Positions 1-11,130 of a DNA stretch of 64,000 nt are shown here, in pieces (within the stretch, counting starts at the first letter, position 1; each line of letters starts with the position of its first letter). Origin of the DNA: Cephalotrichum gorgonifer (Eukaryota; Ascomycota; Sordariomycetes; Microascales; Microascaceae); NCBI GenBank assembly GCA_900312665.1, contig ONZQ02000006.1, positions 639,981 to 703,980 on the forward strand, given 5' to 3'. A program made the position numbers and the translations under genes. The notes beneath the pieces are model-generated. The model saw only the letters and a program-made list of their open reading frames with translations, did no database searches and was not told the DNA's origin.

Positions 1-479
1 GCTGGGCGGGAGGGGGTATGAGATGTCGTGGGGGGTTGCGGAGGCGGTGTTTGAACTCATGGGGAAGGGAGGACCTCGATTGTGATAGTCGATATGGACA
101 TCGAGACTTCTCCTCTCAGGCCGTCATTGGCTGCGATGGTAGTGGCCGCGTCTTCTGTGTTCTAGAGGATGGATGATAGAGATATCACTGAGGAGCATGA
201 GGCTTCGCAGCACATCAGTCGATGAAGTCTGCGTGCTTGCGGGGAAGCCCCTCTAGAGATTTAAACACAATCTCCATTATAAATCAGCCCGGAATAGGCC
301 AATGGTGTGGTAATGTACAAGTACAGATATAGGAATCCGCCATGGGGGGAGTGTCTATCGTGCAATCCAAACGCCTTCGCAACGCCTCTGCCTCAATGCA
401 ATGTTCCACCGCCACTGCCCCAGCCCTCCTCATCCTCTCCCCACCCCCTTTATACAATATCAACAGCACCCGGAGGGAA
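1..479. other. left-edge non-coding stretch
   Basis: No supportable gene is seen here. The right part is the expected 3' flank of the CMC1-like gene that ends at 480. Open frames that cross into that gene on the plus strand are antisense shadows of it. Confidence 0.5.
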
Positions 480-1037
480 CTACTTCTCCTCCTTAGACCG
501 CGAAAGCCCTCCCACCCTCTCCTCCATTGCCAACCTGTCCGCCAGCTTCTTCTTGGCCTCGGCGGTCCTCTCCGGCAACCCCCACCACTCCCGTATGAAG
601 TCCTCCTGCGCCGTCTTCTTAATCTCCTTCCTCTCGCGCTCCTTCTGCCTCTGCTGCCTCAGCGCGAACCACTCCTCTCTCGCGGCGTCGTGCTCGGCCT
701 GCGAGGCGTGCTCCTTCATGCAAGCGTTCATGAGCCGGAGGGGGACCCGGCAGGCGAAGGATATGGTGATGGTGCGTCCCTTTGCGCAGTCGGAGAAGGC
801 TTTTCATGAGAGATCACGTCAGTCTCACAGCGGGGGCACAGCATGCGAAGTGAGTCGGAGGAGGGGGGGAGGGTTTCTTCTACCTTTTATCTCATCCGAG
901 CAGTGTCGCTTTACGCGCTCGTGGTACAGATCCCGGATGGCGGCCTCTTGAGTTGCGGAAAGGGGCATCGGATTCCGGGATGGCATCGGGAGACGCGCTG
1001 CGTCGGGGGCGGAGTCTTTGGACGCCATCGTAGCCAT
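480..1037 (-). CDS. cmc1: CMC1-like twin CX9C mitochondrial protein
   Basis: Probable COX assembly mitochondrial protein of the Cmc1 family, a small soluble intermembrane-space protein needed for cytochrome c oxidase biogenesis. Two exons, 884..1037 and 480..799, join across an 84-base intron (donor AAAG/GTAGAA, acceptor AAAAG). The joint completes an Ala codon and brings together the two diagnostic pairs, CSDEIKAFSDC and CRVPLRLMNAC, each a perfect CX9C. Cys spacing of this kind is what the Mia40 import pathway recognises. A charged C-terminal helix rich in Lys, Arg and Glu follows, with the motif EWWGLPE. The product is about 157 residues. The first ATG at 1037 is taken as the start, although the ATG three codons downstream is also possible. 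Cmc2 or Cox23 are alternatives within the same twin CX9C class, but the spacing and flanks fit Cmc1 best. Confidence 0.85.
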
Positions 1038-2205
1038 AGGTCGGGCGGTTCGGAGGTGCTGGTGAGCTCCTTGGATTGGTGGTTCGATTCGTACCCGTAC
1101 TCCATAAATTGCTGGGAGTTCTGCGCAGATGGATCGGATGATTTGCCGGGATTCACCGCCTTCCTATTATAAACGTGATCGATCGCGCATGTGTACTAAG
1201 AAGCTGAGTCAAGCATTTTCACCCCAGGTTTTGGGCGTGGCGACCACCCAACCTCCCTGCGCCTGGAGCACGTGCGTCCATGCGGAGCCCATACAGAATT
1301 TAGTATTTTTACACAGACACATGCTGTGACCAATCTCTCCTTTTGGAAAGAGCCCTTGTGTTCTCTGGTGGCTGGAGGCGTATTAGTACCCCGTACTCGT
1401 CAAAGCCATCAATCATCCCAAGATTATTGTCAGGTTAAACGTGGGGATGGCGACTACCGGGTGCAACTGTACAATGCACTATTACAGAGTGGGACTACCA
1501 CGGCGGGTCTCTCTTCTAAAAGCCGTCCCCTACAATACGTGGTGCATAAATGTAAAGTCGGTTAGGGCGTTACACTGGACTACAAAGCTCAGTTGCTGGG
1601 TTCATGGCCGAGCCTCGGCCCAGCGATCCGGCAAGCGGAGATCTCGCTTTCGCGAAGAAACACGCGAAGAAACAGAAGACGGGACGGGGGCGTTCGCACT
1701 CAGTAACTGTATCAACAGGGGGGGGGGAGGCCCGGGAAGACTGGCGCGGATGGTTAGCCAAAAAAAAAAAAGCCTGTTCCCGACCGATCACTATTATTAC
1801 TTGTCTTGTGCTTGGCGTAAATACCCACTGATGCCGCCTCGCCTCCTAGCACGATCCACATCGGATGTTAGCACGTTCCACCCTGGATCTGGATGACAAA
1901 GGTGCTGGCTGCGACTCTAGGCCTTGGCGGCATTTTTCAACCTCTCCATCTTCAATCCACCACTCCTCCTCACCTATACCCCCTCCCTTCCTCCCCTCCG
2001 ATCCCGCATCCGGTTCCGAATTCTCGACACTCAGCGATCTGGGGGACGAAATCGGAGTCGCCTCCATCGTCATCCCAACCACCCGCTCGCTGGCCTCCAA
2101 TAAACCGCCTCCCGGTCCGAAACGTCGAATACTTTCTGGCGGGTTCATCGTCAACGACCCGGTCGAGGAGAAAGAGAGAGAAAGAGATAACCCTAATGCG
2201 ACGAC
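1038..2205. other. divergent intergenic region
   Basis: Shared upstream region of the CMC1-like gene (-) and the FN3 protein gene (+). It holds a perfect CACGTG E-box at 1269-1274, a G run near 1719 and an A run near 1760. The last 250 bases before 2206 are pyrimidine-rich, as in many fungal leaders. The open frames here are short, mutually overlapping and resemble nothing I know. Confidence 0.5.
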
Positions 2206-5200
2206 ATGTTATGGCCCTCGACCACCCCTGTCGCAGTGAAGCTCGTTCTCGTCATCGCCGTTATCGTCTGTCGTTTTTTTAGGCCGCCGCACCCGCCGAA
2301 CCGGGCCGAGAACCTTATCCACGTAACCGTATTCCTCGCGGCCTTCTGGACCTTTTGGGGGTCGCTACTCGAGTACCTCTTCGTGTACAGCGTGAACTTT
2401 ACTCGCGTCGTCCAGCGCTTCGAGTTGGTGCCCCAGTATGGCAATATGTTTCTCGTAGTTGCAGCCTCATTCTGGTATGTCCTGTCATTATTGATTCTTC
2501 GCGCCCTTGCCCGCTTCTCCCTTCCCCTTGCGTCGCGCAGCGACCCTCCGCGCTCTTCAATATGGGCTCTAACCACGTCGGCTTTTACAGGCTGATCTAC
2601 CGGTCTCTGCAGACGCTCCGCCTTCCCGTCCACGACCTCATCGACATCCTTAAAGTCGATGTCCCCGATGCCCCCGATGTCTCCCTAGCCGGCATCCGTT
2701 CCGACTCTGCCACGCTTGAATGGTCCCGCCCTTCGAATACTCGGCCGGTTCAAAAATATGTCATTCAAGTTAACGGCGTCAATGGTGCGTATTCTTACTA
2801 AAGTCGTTGCTTGATATACCACCCCTTTTCTAACATAGCTACTGCCAACAGTGGGTAGCCCTGGCGCTCAAGATACGGCCATAATAGTCACTGGTCTGAA
2901 ACCAGGACACTTCTACAACATACGAGTCATTGCTGTCGGGTCCAACAACTTCCAGTCCGGTAGCCCCGTCATCCGCCTGCGAACCTATGGGAAGGACTCT
3001 CGGCCACAGCTTGCCAATGGCCGTCTCCCGCCTAGCTTCGTGGACCAAGAGCAGACGCGCCGCAAGGAAGCCGGCCAAGATGACGACACCGAGCCACCGA
3101 GGAGCCCGCGACCGGCCATCGAGTCCGCACCGCCTATCGATGGATCAACAAGCAGGGATACAGGATCAGGTGCCGCCAGCCACCGTAGAAATACCGTGGG
3201 CAGACGCCACTCACCATCCGTTGCAAGTACAGACCAACCCCTACTCAAGGACAAATCCGCGACCGACAAGGGCACGACGGGAAACGAGTCCCAAGAATCA
3301 TTGGCGGAGCTGAACGAGAAGTTTCAGCGAATTCGGAAGGAGATTGCGGACACCGTTGCACTATACGACCGCGACGAGGCCGACTTCAAGCAGCAGGAGG
3401 AACAGCTACGGAAAGACCTGGAGAGCAAACGACAGACGTTAAAGGAGAAGGAGTCGAATACGGAGCAGCTTCGCAAGCGCATCAACATCACCGGCGAGCA
3501 GATGAGAGCGGCCGAAAAGGAGAGGGCGAAGAAGGAGCAGCTGCTCAAGGATAAGAAAGCAAAATTGGCGAGCACGGAGGACCGGATTAGCAAGCTTCAA
3601 GCTGAGATGGAGTCCATGAAGACCCAACGCGAACGCTTCGCTGAGAAGAAGGCCGAGCTAGACGAGTTCCGTGAGAAGGGCGTCGCGGACTTGGACGCGG
3701 AGAATGGCGTCCTTCAAGAGGAGTGCTCTAAGCTCGAGGCCGAGCTGAAGGAAAAAGGGAAGATGCTGAAGGAGCTCAAGCAGGAGCGCCAGAAACTCCC
3801 GGGAGGCGAGGCCGACGACCGGTGGAAGGATACCGATCTTCAGCTGAAGAAGGAGTGGGAAGGGCGGCGGAAGACTATGGACCGGCGCATAATGGCTGAG
3901 ATGCAACGGCGCCACGAGTTGACAACGAGCGTAAGGGTACTCCACGGCTTCATCGAAGAATACCGTGCGCAACAGGCCAGCCTCGGTAATCCGTATCTTC
4001 AGAGCAGCGTGTCAGGGGTGGAACTTGGCGACCCTGGGCAACAACCGACTCAGAGCCATATCAAGCGGCCGAGCCGCCACAGCGGTTCCATCACGAGCCT
4101 CGGCCTGCCAGCGCAGGGCCAGCTTCCGCAGCCCGAATCATTTTACGCAATCCCGTCCGCGTTTGGAAGCCGTGCCAGCTTCGCTCCCGGGCCGTACGTG
4201 GATGTAGCCACGACTGCGGATAGTTTCAGCCACGACCAGGAGTTGACTCAGGCAGATATCCGGTCCCTCACTGCTGGCGCTCCTCTGAGCCCAACCGCGA
4301 CCTCTCTGATCCCCGCTGGGATCCTAGGGGACGATGAGCCTCTCCCCAGCCCAGTAACACGGGCGCTGCAGAGCCCATTCGGCCGGCCCGCGTCGTCGGC
4401 GGCGCGGGCCGATGTGGACCCACAGTCTCCTGCATCGTCGAGCCGGTCGCTGAGCCTGATATCCAGCCCGCACGGGTCGTCTCACCACTTACCATACTCG
4501 TTCTCTGGCGAGCCTGGCGATCGAAGGTCTAGGGAACTTGGAATTGGGTCACCACCGGCGCCATCTGCTGCGCAGTCCTCGCGCTTCACGAGCCTCTTCT
4601 CGCCCTTTCAGCGTGCCAGGACCGCGTCGAAGGCGGTAGAGGCCATGGGCCCTCCGCTTGGAACCCTGAAGCCTGGTCAGAGCCGGTCGTTCCCCAGGCA
4701 GGCGGATGAGTGGGATGTGATGGGGAATAAGCGCAAGATCAGCCTCGCCGGTAGCCTCTTCAACCGCAATTCCGTCCATTCCGTGCACACCGACAACGGC
4801 GAGGGACTCTCCGCCGGTAGTAGTGGGCTTTCCGGCCGCAGGCTGAACCCCTTTGGGGGCTCGCACGGGACCAACGTGATTACCGGGATCTCCCGGGAAC
4901 CTAGTAGCCCCAGGCCAGCTTCGATAGCCTCGTCTGATCGCATAAGACCTTCGACCGAGAGTGGTTCGATCTGGGGCCTCCCCAGCGACTCGACTTGGAC
5001 GAAGAGCAGACTACTGTGGTCTTCGGACGGGCAAAGGATTTCCCGAAACCCCTCTAGGAGGCCCTCGCTGCATGGACAATCAATTGCACCGGAGACAAGC
5101 CTTGCATCGGCCGAGGACGAGATCCTCGACGACGAGGAGCTACTCAACCCGCAGGTCTCGCCTAGCCAAGTGGGTGTCATAGGGAGCCGCCCGCCGACTT

Positions 5201-5901
5201 CGCGATCTATGGCCCAGCGTCTAAACCCTACTGCACCTACCTTCATGACTACTATCTTCGGCGGGGGGAAGGCGGAGGGTAAGACGAAGGGCAAAGACAA
5301 GAGCAGGCAGAGCGCGGACCTGACCCTGCACATCGACGATTCCTCGCCCTCGGGCTCTAGAAAGTCACGCGACACCTTCTCCCTGCACACGCAGACCTCG
5401 GTCTCCGAATCCCACGAGTCGCTGCATCTTGACGGAACCCTGTCCAACACGCCCTCGGAACTGTCAGGCTTCAAGGAGCCGCAGGATAACGTGGTCAAGA
5501 AGCTCTTCCGGAAGGGGAGCTCGAGCCGGTTCAACCTCTCCTCGCGGTTGGGCAAGGACTCGGGGCTCTTCAAGAAGGGGCCCAGCAGCACGACCAACTC
5601 GGACAAGAACCTGTCGTCGGCGGACCGGACGTCGAGCGTCGGGGACATGGATGACGTCGGGGACCTCGACGCCGTGATGCTTGGGCGGAGCTACGAGAGC
5701 ACGGGGAGCGGCCCGTCGCTGGGACAGGCGAAGTCCAGGGACGGGGGCGCCAAGGAGGTCAGGAAGAGTAGCTGGTTCGGGATGAAGAAGAAGGACAAGG
5801 ACAAGGATAAGGACAAGGGGGCGAAGGAGAGCTTGGATATGGAGAGGACGAGGACGTTGGCTAGCGATGCTGGGAGCGTGGTTGACGAGGAGAGGGGCTG
5901 A
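2206..5901 (+). CDS. membrane-anchored fibronectin type III / coiled-coil protein
   Basis: Uncharacterised fungal protein of about 1,170 residues. Exons 2206..2474, 2591..2784 and 2852..5901 join at clean GT-AG sites (donors GTATGT and GTGCGT). Residues about 11-23, 39-61 and 80-95 are hydrophobic and look like membrane segments. A fibronectin type III fold follows at about 112-201; it starts PDAPDVSL and contains SATLEW, TRPVQKYVIQVNG and FYNIRVIAVGSNN. Residues about 300-500 form a long Glu/Lys/Gln-rich coiled coil. The rest is Ser/Pro/Gly-rich and probably disordered, and it ends in a Lys/Asp-rich tail. There is no cleavable signal peptide, so the FN3 domain and coil may face the cytosol. 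FN3-domain proteins of this layout are annotated in many ascomycetes without a known function. The start is the first ATG of the hydrophobic frame. Confidence 0.8.
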
Positions 5902-8292
5902 GGGGGTGAGCATCGTGGATGTGGTGAGAGTTTGTTGAGTACGTACATGCCATATGCTACTACAGACAGAATAACACAAATGCGTTATGATTTACAGCGG
6001 AATTTCACGGTTCTGTCTGGACTGAGATTTCTTCTATCTAGCTACGTTTCGCTCACTCGATTTCCGCTCCTTGTGCCGTTGAATTAGTTGCAAATGCATA
6101 GGAAGAAGCCCTTTCACTGCAGGTTGCCTCGGTCTCCAGTGAGGAGGGTTGTTATGTATGTACATGCCATTTGCCACTACATATGTTTAGATAGAATACA
6201 TAATGTATTATGATTTACAGTGAATATCGTGGTTCTGTCCGGACCGAAGGTGCTGTCTATGTAGCTTACACTCACTCACCCGATGTCCGCATTTACTTGT
6301 AGTGTCTTGAATTTGGTTTGCAACGCATACGAAGAAGAGTCCCCTCCCATCGCGGGTTGCCGCCATCCCCAGTGAGGCGGCGCCACGTAAGTTTGGGAAT
6401 ATAGCCGTGCAGGTGATCTCAGTGGTGTCACGTACGAAAGTAGGGTGGATCCTGAACAAGTGATAGGCCCGGGGCTATTTACTCTTGTGGGCTATCGAGA
6501 TGTACCAGAGCGCTTGGAAGCCCGGCCGGGGTCATGAGTGGGAAGGAGTCTGACTTGCCGATGGAAAGCGCGTCGATAGGGATGGGGAGGGAGGTAGTTC
6601 CGGGCCGGAGAATATGGTTGGTCCAGGTTGTCTGGGATTGCTCTTTCACCGAGACATTTCTGCGGGGGAAAGTCCGCGGCTTTATTCTTCTTCACTTCTG
6701 GTAAGCTGGACTGACCTTATGAGTGAGTATCGAGAAGTGGAATGTGCGAGGTCAAGCTCGCTCGTTTCGGGAAATATTCCGGTTTAAACCGCTTGCGGAC
6801 AAGCTTCCTAAACATGAGAGATATTCGTCGGTAGAGGTATATATTAGCTCGGGAGAAAAGCAGGGGGAGGCCCCACTGGGAGTAGGCATCAACATCAATG
6901 ATTGAATGCAAGAACGGGTATTACATTCAACGTGGGGGCATGTGGCCTCGGACTCAGATGTGGGCGGCGGTGGTCTGAGCAGTGGCAAAGTGGCAGCGGC
7001 ACCTCGGGAAACAAACATGTGTGGGTATTATAGGTAGCATAGCCGAGGCAGGTGGTCCCCGCCGTGCGTCAGCAGCAACACAGTAAGCATGGCATTTCAT
7101 AAATGTCGTTTCGTCTTCATAATAATTAGCATTATGCAAGCTAAGAAGCTGACCCTGACCCATGAATCCCGAAATATGTCACTACATACGTAATAATGGA
7201 TGGGGCAGTTAGGAACGACCCAGGAACCAAGAGGACTAATAATAATAGAGTGTTCGTAATATGGTAGTGTGGGCGGCGGAGTGGCCGGAAGAGGCTAACT
7301 TGTATCAATCCAGTGGATGGGTAACTATGATGAGTACTTGTACAGGCACGAGGACGAGTTTGGAGTGCGGCCCAGCGTCAGCTCCCCGTTTGTTGGCGTT
7401 TGTTGGGGGAGCCCGGCCGGCGGATTACTCAACAGCTTCCTTTCAGGGCAGCACTCAGCAGTCAGTCCCATTCATCCTTCTCAGCATTTACTCTCCTCTT
7501 TCTGGGCATGTAATATTTCCGAGCAACGAGTAAGGATAGGTTGAGTTCCGAATCTCCTCACCACCCCAAATTCCATTCTCCCAGAAGTACGGATACGAAT
7601 CACCTCGGAAAGACATACATATCAGTACGAAGCACCCCGTTTTGCTGCGGAGTCCCGTTATCTCTGATCCACTACCTTGCGCTTGGCCCACGGGCGAGAC
7701 AAACTTTGGAACACTTTTTTGGCTTGTGATTCTCCATCCCAACTTCTTTTGTCAGGCAGGCTCCATTCGGACTCCGCTTTCCGTTTCGCTTCTCCCCCAC
7801 ATCCACCACACAATACACCACGCACTACAGGTACATACTCTTTCCAACTACCACCTCTCGGATAGTTACTTGGACTCCACCCGTTTGCGCCACCGTCCCT
7901 CAGCAACATCATTTTCTTCCGCTGTCGTACGAAAGCGCGCTTGCTTACATTGTACAAAATCTCTTCTACTTCTTCCATCTTCTTCTTTTCTTCAGCGGCA
8001 AAACGTTAAACCAACTACCGACTTGTATACAGCCGCCCTCTCTAACACTGAACTCTTGCTTTCTGCATTGGAGATAGCGCCTAAACCTCAACCAAACTTA
8101 GACCAACAGCTTGCGAAGCTATCCCGACCAAACATCAACCCCCAACCCGCTTAACCACTCCTCTCCCTTAGAACTTCAAGTATTGCCAGCCTCCGGATTG
8201 AAACTCTCCGTCTCCAGCGGGCAAGAGCCCTCCCCCTCCCCCCCTCTTTTCCTCTCTCCCCCCCCGAACTCCTCCCCAATACCACCACCACA
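5902..8292. other. long intergenic region and PAH1 leader
   Basis: About 2.4 kb without a supportable gene. It contains the diverged tandem duplication at 5938-6385, described separately. From about 7740 the strand is strongly C/T-rich, ending in runs of C and T immediately before the PAH1 ATG, as is typical of fungal core promoters and leaders. The largest open frame (7642-8154) lies inside this pyrimidine-rich leader and is compositionally biased, so it is not called. Confidence 0.55.
5938..6385. repeat. diverged tandem duplication, two copies
   Basis: Two adjacent copies of a unit of roughly 215-230 bases, at about 5938-6150 and 6156-6385. Shared landmarks occur in the same order in both: TACATGCCAT, CACTAC or CTACTAC, TTATGATTTACAG, GGTTCTGTC, CTCACTC, TCCGC, TTGAATT, GCAAATGCATA versus GCAACGCATA, GAAGAAG, GGTTGCC and CCAGTGAGG. 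Many of the differences are C/T or G/A transitions, and there are several small indels. No coding potential is apparent. Its origin is unknown; it sits directly downstream of the FN3 gene. Confidence 0.75.
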
Positions 8293-10551
8293 ATGCAGTA
8301 CGTCCGAAACCTGAGCGACTCCGTGTCGACGGCATGGAACTCCATAAACCCCGCCACCCTCAGCGGTGCCATCGACGTTATGGTCGTCCAGCGCGAGGAC
8401 GGCTCCCTCGTCTGCTCGCCCTTCCACGTCCGCTTCGGCAAGTTCTCGCTCCTGCGCCCGTACGAGAAGAAGGTCGAGTTCCGTGTCAACGGCGTGAAGC
8501 AGGAGTACTCCATGAAGCTCGGCGAGGGCGGCGAGGCCTTCTTCGTCTTCGAGACCACCGAGACCATCCCCGCCTCGCTGCAGACCTCCCCACTCAGCTC
8601 CCCCGCCACCAGCCCACCCATGGGCCCCCTCCCGTCCGAGTCCTCGGGCCTGCAGGAGCCCGACCCGCTCATGCTCGACCAGGAGCCAAAGTCGAGATCG
8701 TCGACCGTCTTCGACCAGGACTCCAACGCCGCCCTGCGGAAGCACGGCTTGCTGACGCCGCAGTCGTCGCCGCCACACTACTCACATGCCGAAGAGCTCC
8801 AGCGGAGACCCTGGAGCGGCGACTTCACGGGCGCCACGAACCTTCCCGACGGCGTTAGGCCGCCCGGGTCGTCGGATCAGGGGAGCGCGGAGGGACAAGA
8901 CGGGGAGAGCCGCACCGTGCTGTCCGAGAGGCCGCCCAGCCCGCCCCCCATGACTCCCGAGGATGCCTTTGCGCGCGCCATGACCCTGTCAAAGGAGCTG
9001 TCCGCCGCTAACATCCCGAACCACGTAACCGACTCCGGCGATCTGATGCTGGACATGGCGGGCTTCAAGGGCAACGAGGAGGACGTCTTCCGCGCCGAGA
9101 TCTTCGCCAGGAGGATACTGTCCGAGGAGCTAAACGGTAACTACGACATCGGCGCCCTCATCGGCCTGGACGAGAAGGGGAACCTGTGGATATACAGCAG
9201 CGAGGAGGCCAAGGCGGCGGCCATGAATAAGACCACGTCGCTCGCCATGCGCCCGGGATCCGCCATCTCGGCGGACGCCGCGTCGGACCCCGGGTACCAC
9301 AGCGACGGCAGCGACATAACCACCACTGCTATGCCCCCTCTGCGCGGCCGATCCGAGTCGGACATAGGCCCCATGCATGCGCCTACCATACCCATCACGC
9401 CGCCCGGCTCTACCGCCGCCACAGGCAACCCCAACAAGAACTACGCCAAGACGCTGCGCCTGACGAGCGACCAGCTGAAGGCCCTCAACCTCAAGCCCGG
9501 CGAGAACGCCATGAGCTTCACCGTGAACCGCTCCACCTGCCACGCATACATGTTCCTTTGGAAGCAGGAGACGCCCGTCGTAATCTCGGACATCGACGGT
9601 ACCATCACCAAATCGGACGCCCTCGGCCACGTCCTGAACATGATCGGGCGCGACTGGACCCACGTGGGCGTCGCAAAGCTCTACAGCGACATCGCCGCCA
9701 ACGGATACAACATCATGTACCTCACCAGTCGTTCCGTCGGGCAGTCCGACACGACGAGGGCGTACCTCGCCAATATCGAGCAGGACGGGTGCCGCCTCCC
9801 GCGCGGCCCCACGATCCTATCGCCCGACAGGACGATGGCGGCGCTACGGCGCGAGATATACCTACGCAAGCCCCACATCTTCAAGATGGCCACCCTCCGC
9901 GATATCCGACAGCTGTACGGGCCCGACCATAAGGCCTTCTACGCGGGGTTCGGCAACCGGTTCACGGACCAGATCTCGTATAGGACAGTCGACGTGCCGC
10001 GGACGCGCATCTTCACCATCAACTCCAACGCCGAGGTGTCGCTGGACCTCCTCAGCCTGAACAAGCTGAAGATGAGCTACATGAACATCAACGAGGTCGT
10101 GGACCACTACTTCCCGCCCGTCGGCACCCTAGTCAAGGGCGGCGGCGAGGACTTCACCGACTTCACGTACTGGAGGAGCCCGGTGCTCGACCTAGACGAC
10201 TTCACGGCGAGCGAGACGGACGGGGAAGCCGAGAGCGAGTACGCCGAGGAGGAGGACGAGGAAGACCAGGAGGTCGGCGAGGGCCTGGCGGACAGCTTCC
10301 TGAGCGCGGCTCCGGACGGGGAAAGCGAGGGGAGCGTCGAGGGCGGGGAGGACCTGGGCGATTCTATGATGGAGGAGTATGAAGATGCCGACGAGGAGGA
10401 AGGGTTTGCAGACTCTGAGGAGGAGGAGGAGGAGGCGGAGGAGGAGGCAGAGGAGGAGGGCCTAAGTAAAGAGCAGTCGCGCATGCTGACGAAGGACTAC
10501 GGTGCAGAGATCATCACGGGGGTGAAGCACTTATCCATGGAGGAGCAGTGA
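8293..10551 (+). CDS. pah1: lipin-type phosphatidate phosphatase (PAH1)
   Basis: Mg2+-dependent phosphatidic acid phosphatase of the lipin family. It makes diacylglycerol from phosphatidate at the ER/nuclear membrane and controls triacylglycerol synthesis and nuclear envelope phospholipids. Single exon, 752 residues. The N-LIP domain occupies residues 1 to about 105, with HVRFGKFSLLRP and the conserved glycine region GEGGEAFFVFE. The C-LIP/HAD catalytic domain follows after about 415 and carries the DxDxT motif DIDGTITKSD at 433-442, then YLTSRSVGQ and the helix LRDIRQLYG. A Ser/Pro-rich linker lies between them; in yeast the equivalent is phosphorylated. The last 90 residues are very acidic with Glu runs, as in yeast Pah1. 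The ATG at 8293 begins the canonical N-LIP sequence MQYVRNLSDSV. It converges with TAF9 downstream. Confidence 0.97.
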   Translation: MQYVRNLSDSVSTAWNSINPATLSGAIDVMVVQREDGSLVCSPFHVRFGKFSLLRPYEKKVEFRVNGVKQEYSMKLGEGGEAFFVFETTETIPASLQTSPLSSPATSPPMGPLPSESSGLQEPDPLMLDQEPKSRSSTVFDQDSNAALRKHGLLTPQSSPPHYSHAEELQRRPWSGDFTGATNLPDGVRPPGSSDQGSAEGQDGESRTVLSERPPSPPPMTPEDAFARAMTLSKELSAANIPNHVTDSGDLMLDMAGFKGNEEDVFRAEIFARRILSEELNGNYDIGALIGLDEKGNLWIYSSEEAKAAAMNKTTSLAMRPGSAISADAASDPGYHSDGSDITTTAMPPLRGRSESDIGPMHAPTIPITPPGSTAATGNPNKNYAKTLRLTSDQLKALNLKPGENAMSFTVNRSTCHAYMFLWKQETPVVISDIDGTITKSDALGHVLNMIGRDWTHVGVAKLYSDIAANGYNIMYLTSRSVGQSDTTRAYLANIEQDGCRLPRGPTILSPDRTMAALRREIYLRKPHIFKMATLRDIRQLYGPDHKAFYAGFGNRFTDQISYRTVDVPRTRIFTINSNAEVSLDLLSLNKLKMSYMNINEVVDHYFPPVGTLVKGGGEDFTDFTYWRSPVLDLDDFTASETDGEAESEYAEEEDEEDQEVGEGLADSFLSAAPDGESEGSVEGGEDLGDSMMEEYEDADEEEGFADSEEEEEEAEEEAEEEGLSKEQSRMLTKDYGAEIITGVKHLSMEEQ

Positions 10552-11130
10552 GGAAGGTGTACCGTCCACACTCCCCCTCCCCCATCCGTCTCTTTTCACA
10601 CCTCTGCACTCCTTGGCCCGGCTATGCCTCCTCCTACCACGGGTTGCATTGGGTAAAGCAGTAACGGAGCTTTCTCTGGAGGGTTGTGCCACGATTCATA
10701 CATGTACAGTTAGGGCTTTTTTCTTCTTTTTTTTTTGCATTTGGAAAGCGCGGCGAGGGTTTTAGGGGTTTTTGTATTCATGGGTGTACGATATAATCAT
10801 GGGGACAATACAAACGACATCATCATTTTACTTCAAGGGTTTCGCAAACCGTCCGTGGTGACCACTCCAAAATGTGAAACCAAAAGTCTTACGCCTCGTA
10901 TTAGAATCATTATCGTGTGTCTAATCGTACAAGCAAAGCCGAGCTGATAGAACCCCCTCTTGCCTGTCCCAAGGGGTGAACAGGAGGTAACAACCAGTCC
11001 GGGCGCGAACACTTCCCCCAACGGTCTCTCTCCCACCGCCCGGCATGCCAGTTTTCTACTTCTCTCCGGCGTCGATACTCGACGGGGTCGGGATCCCTCG
11101 CGAGGGTCGATCCAGGAACAAAGCCGGCTC
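10552..11130. other. convergent 3' flanks of PAH1 and TAF9
   Basis: About 580 bases between two convergent stop codons. It contains a T-rich tract at about 10719-10737 and A/T-rich stretches suited to 3'-end formation. No gene or RNA is recognised. Confidence 0.5.

Noticed and set aside
307..951. 214-codon plus-strand frame
   Set aside because: It is antisense to the CMC1-like gene, whose spliced twin CX9C product is clear.
1081..1110. GGTTCGATTC resembling a tRNA B box
   Set aside because: The flanking bases form no T stem and no acceptor or D arm, so it is a chance match.
7642..8154. 170-codon plus-strand frame before PAH1
   Set aside because: It lies in a strongly pyrimidine-rich leader, is rich in Leu/Ser/Pro/His for compositional reasons, and has no family features.
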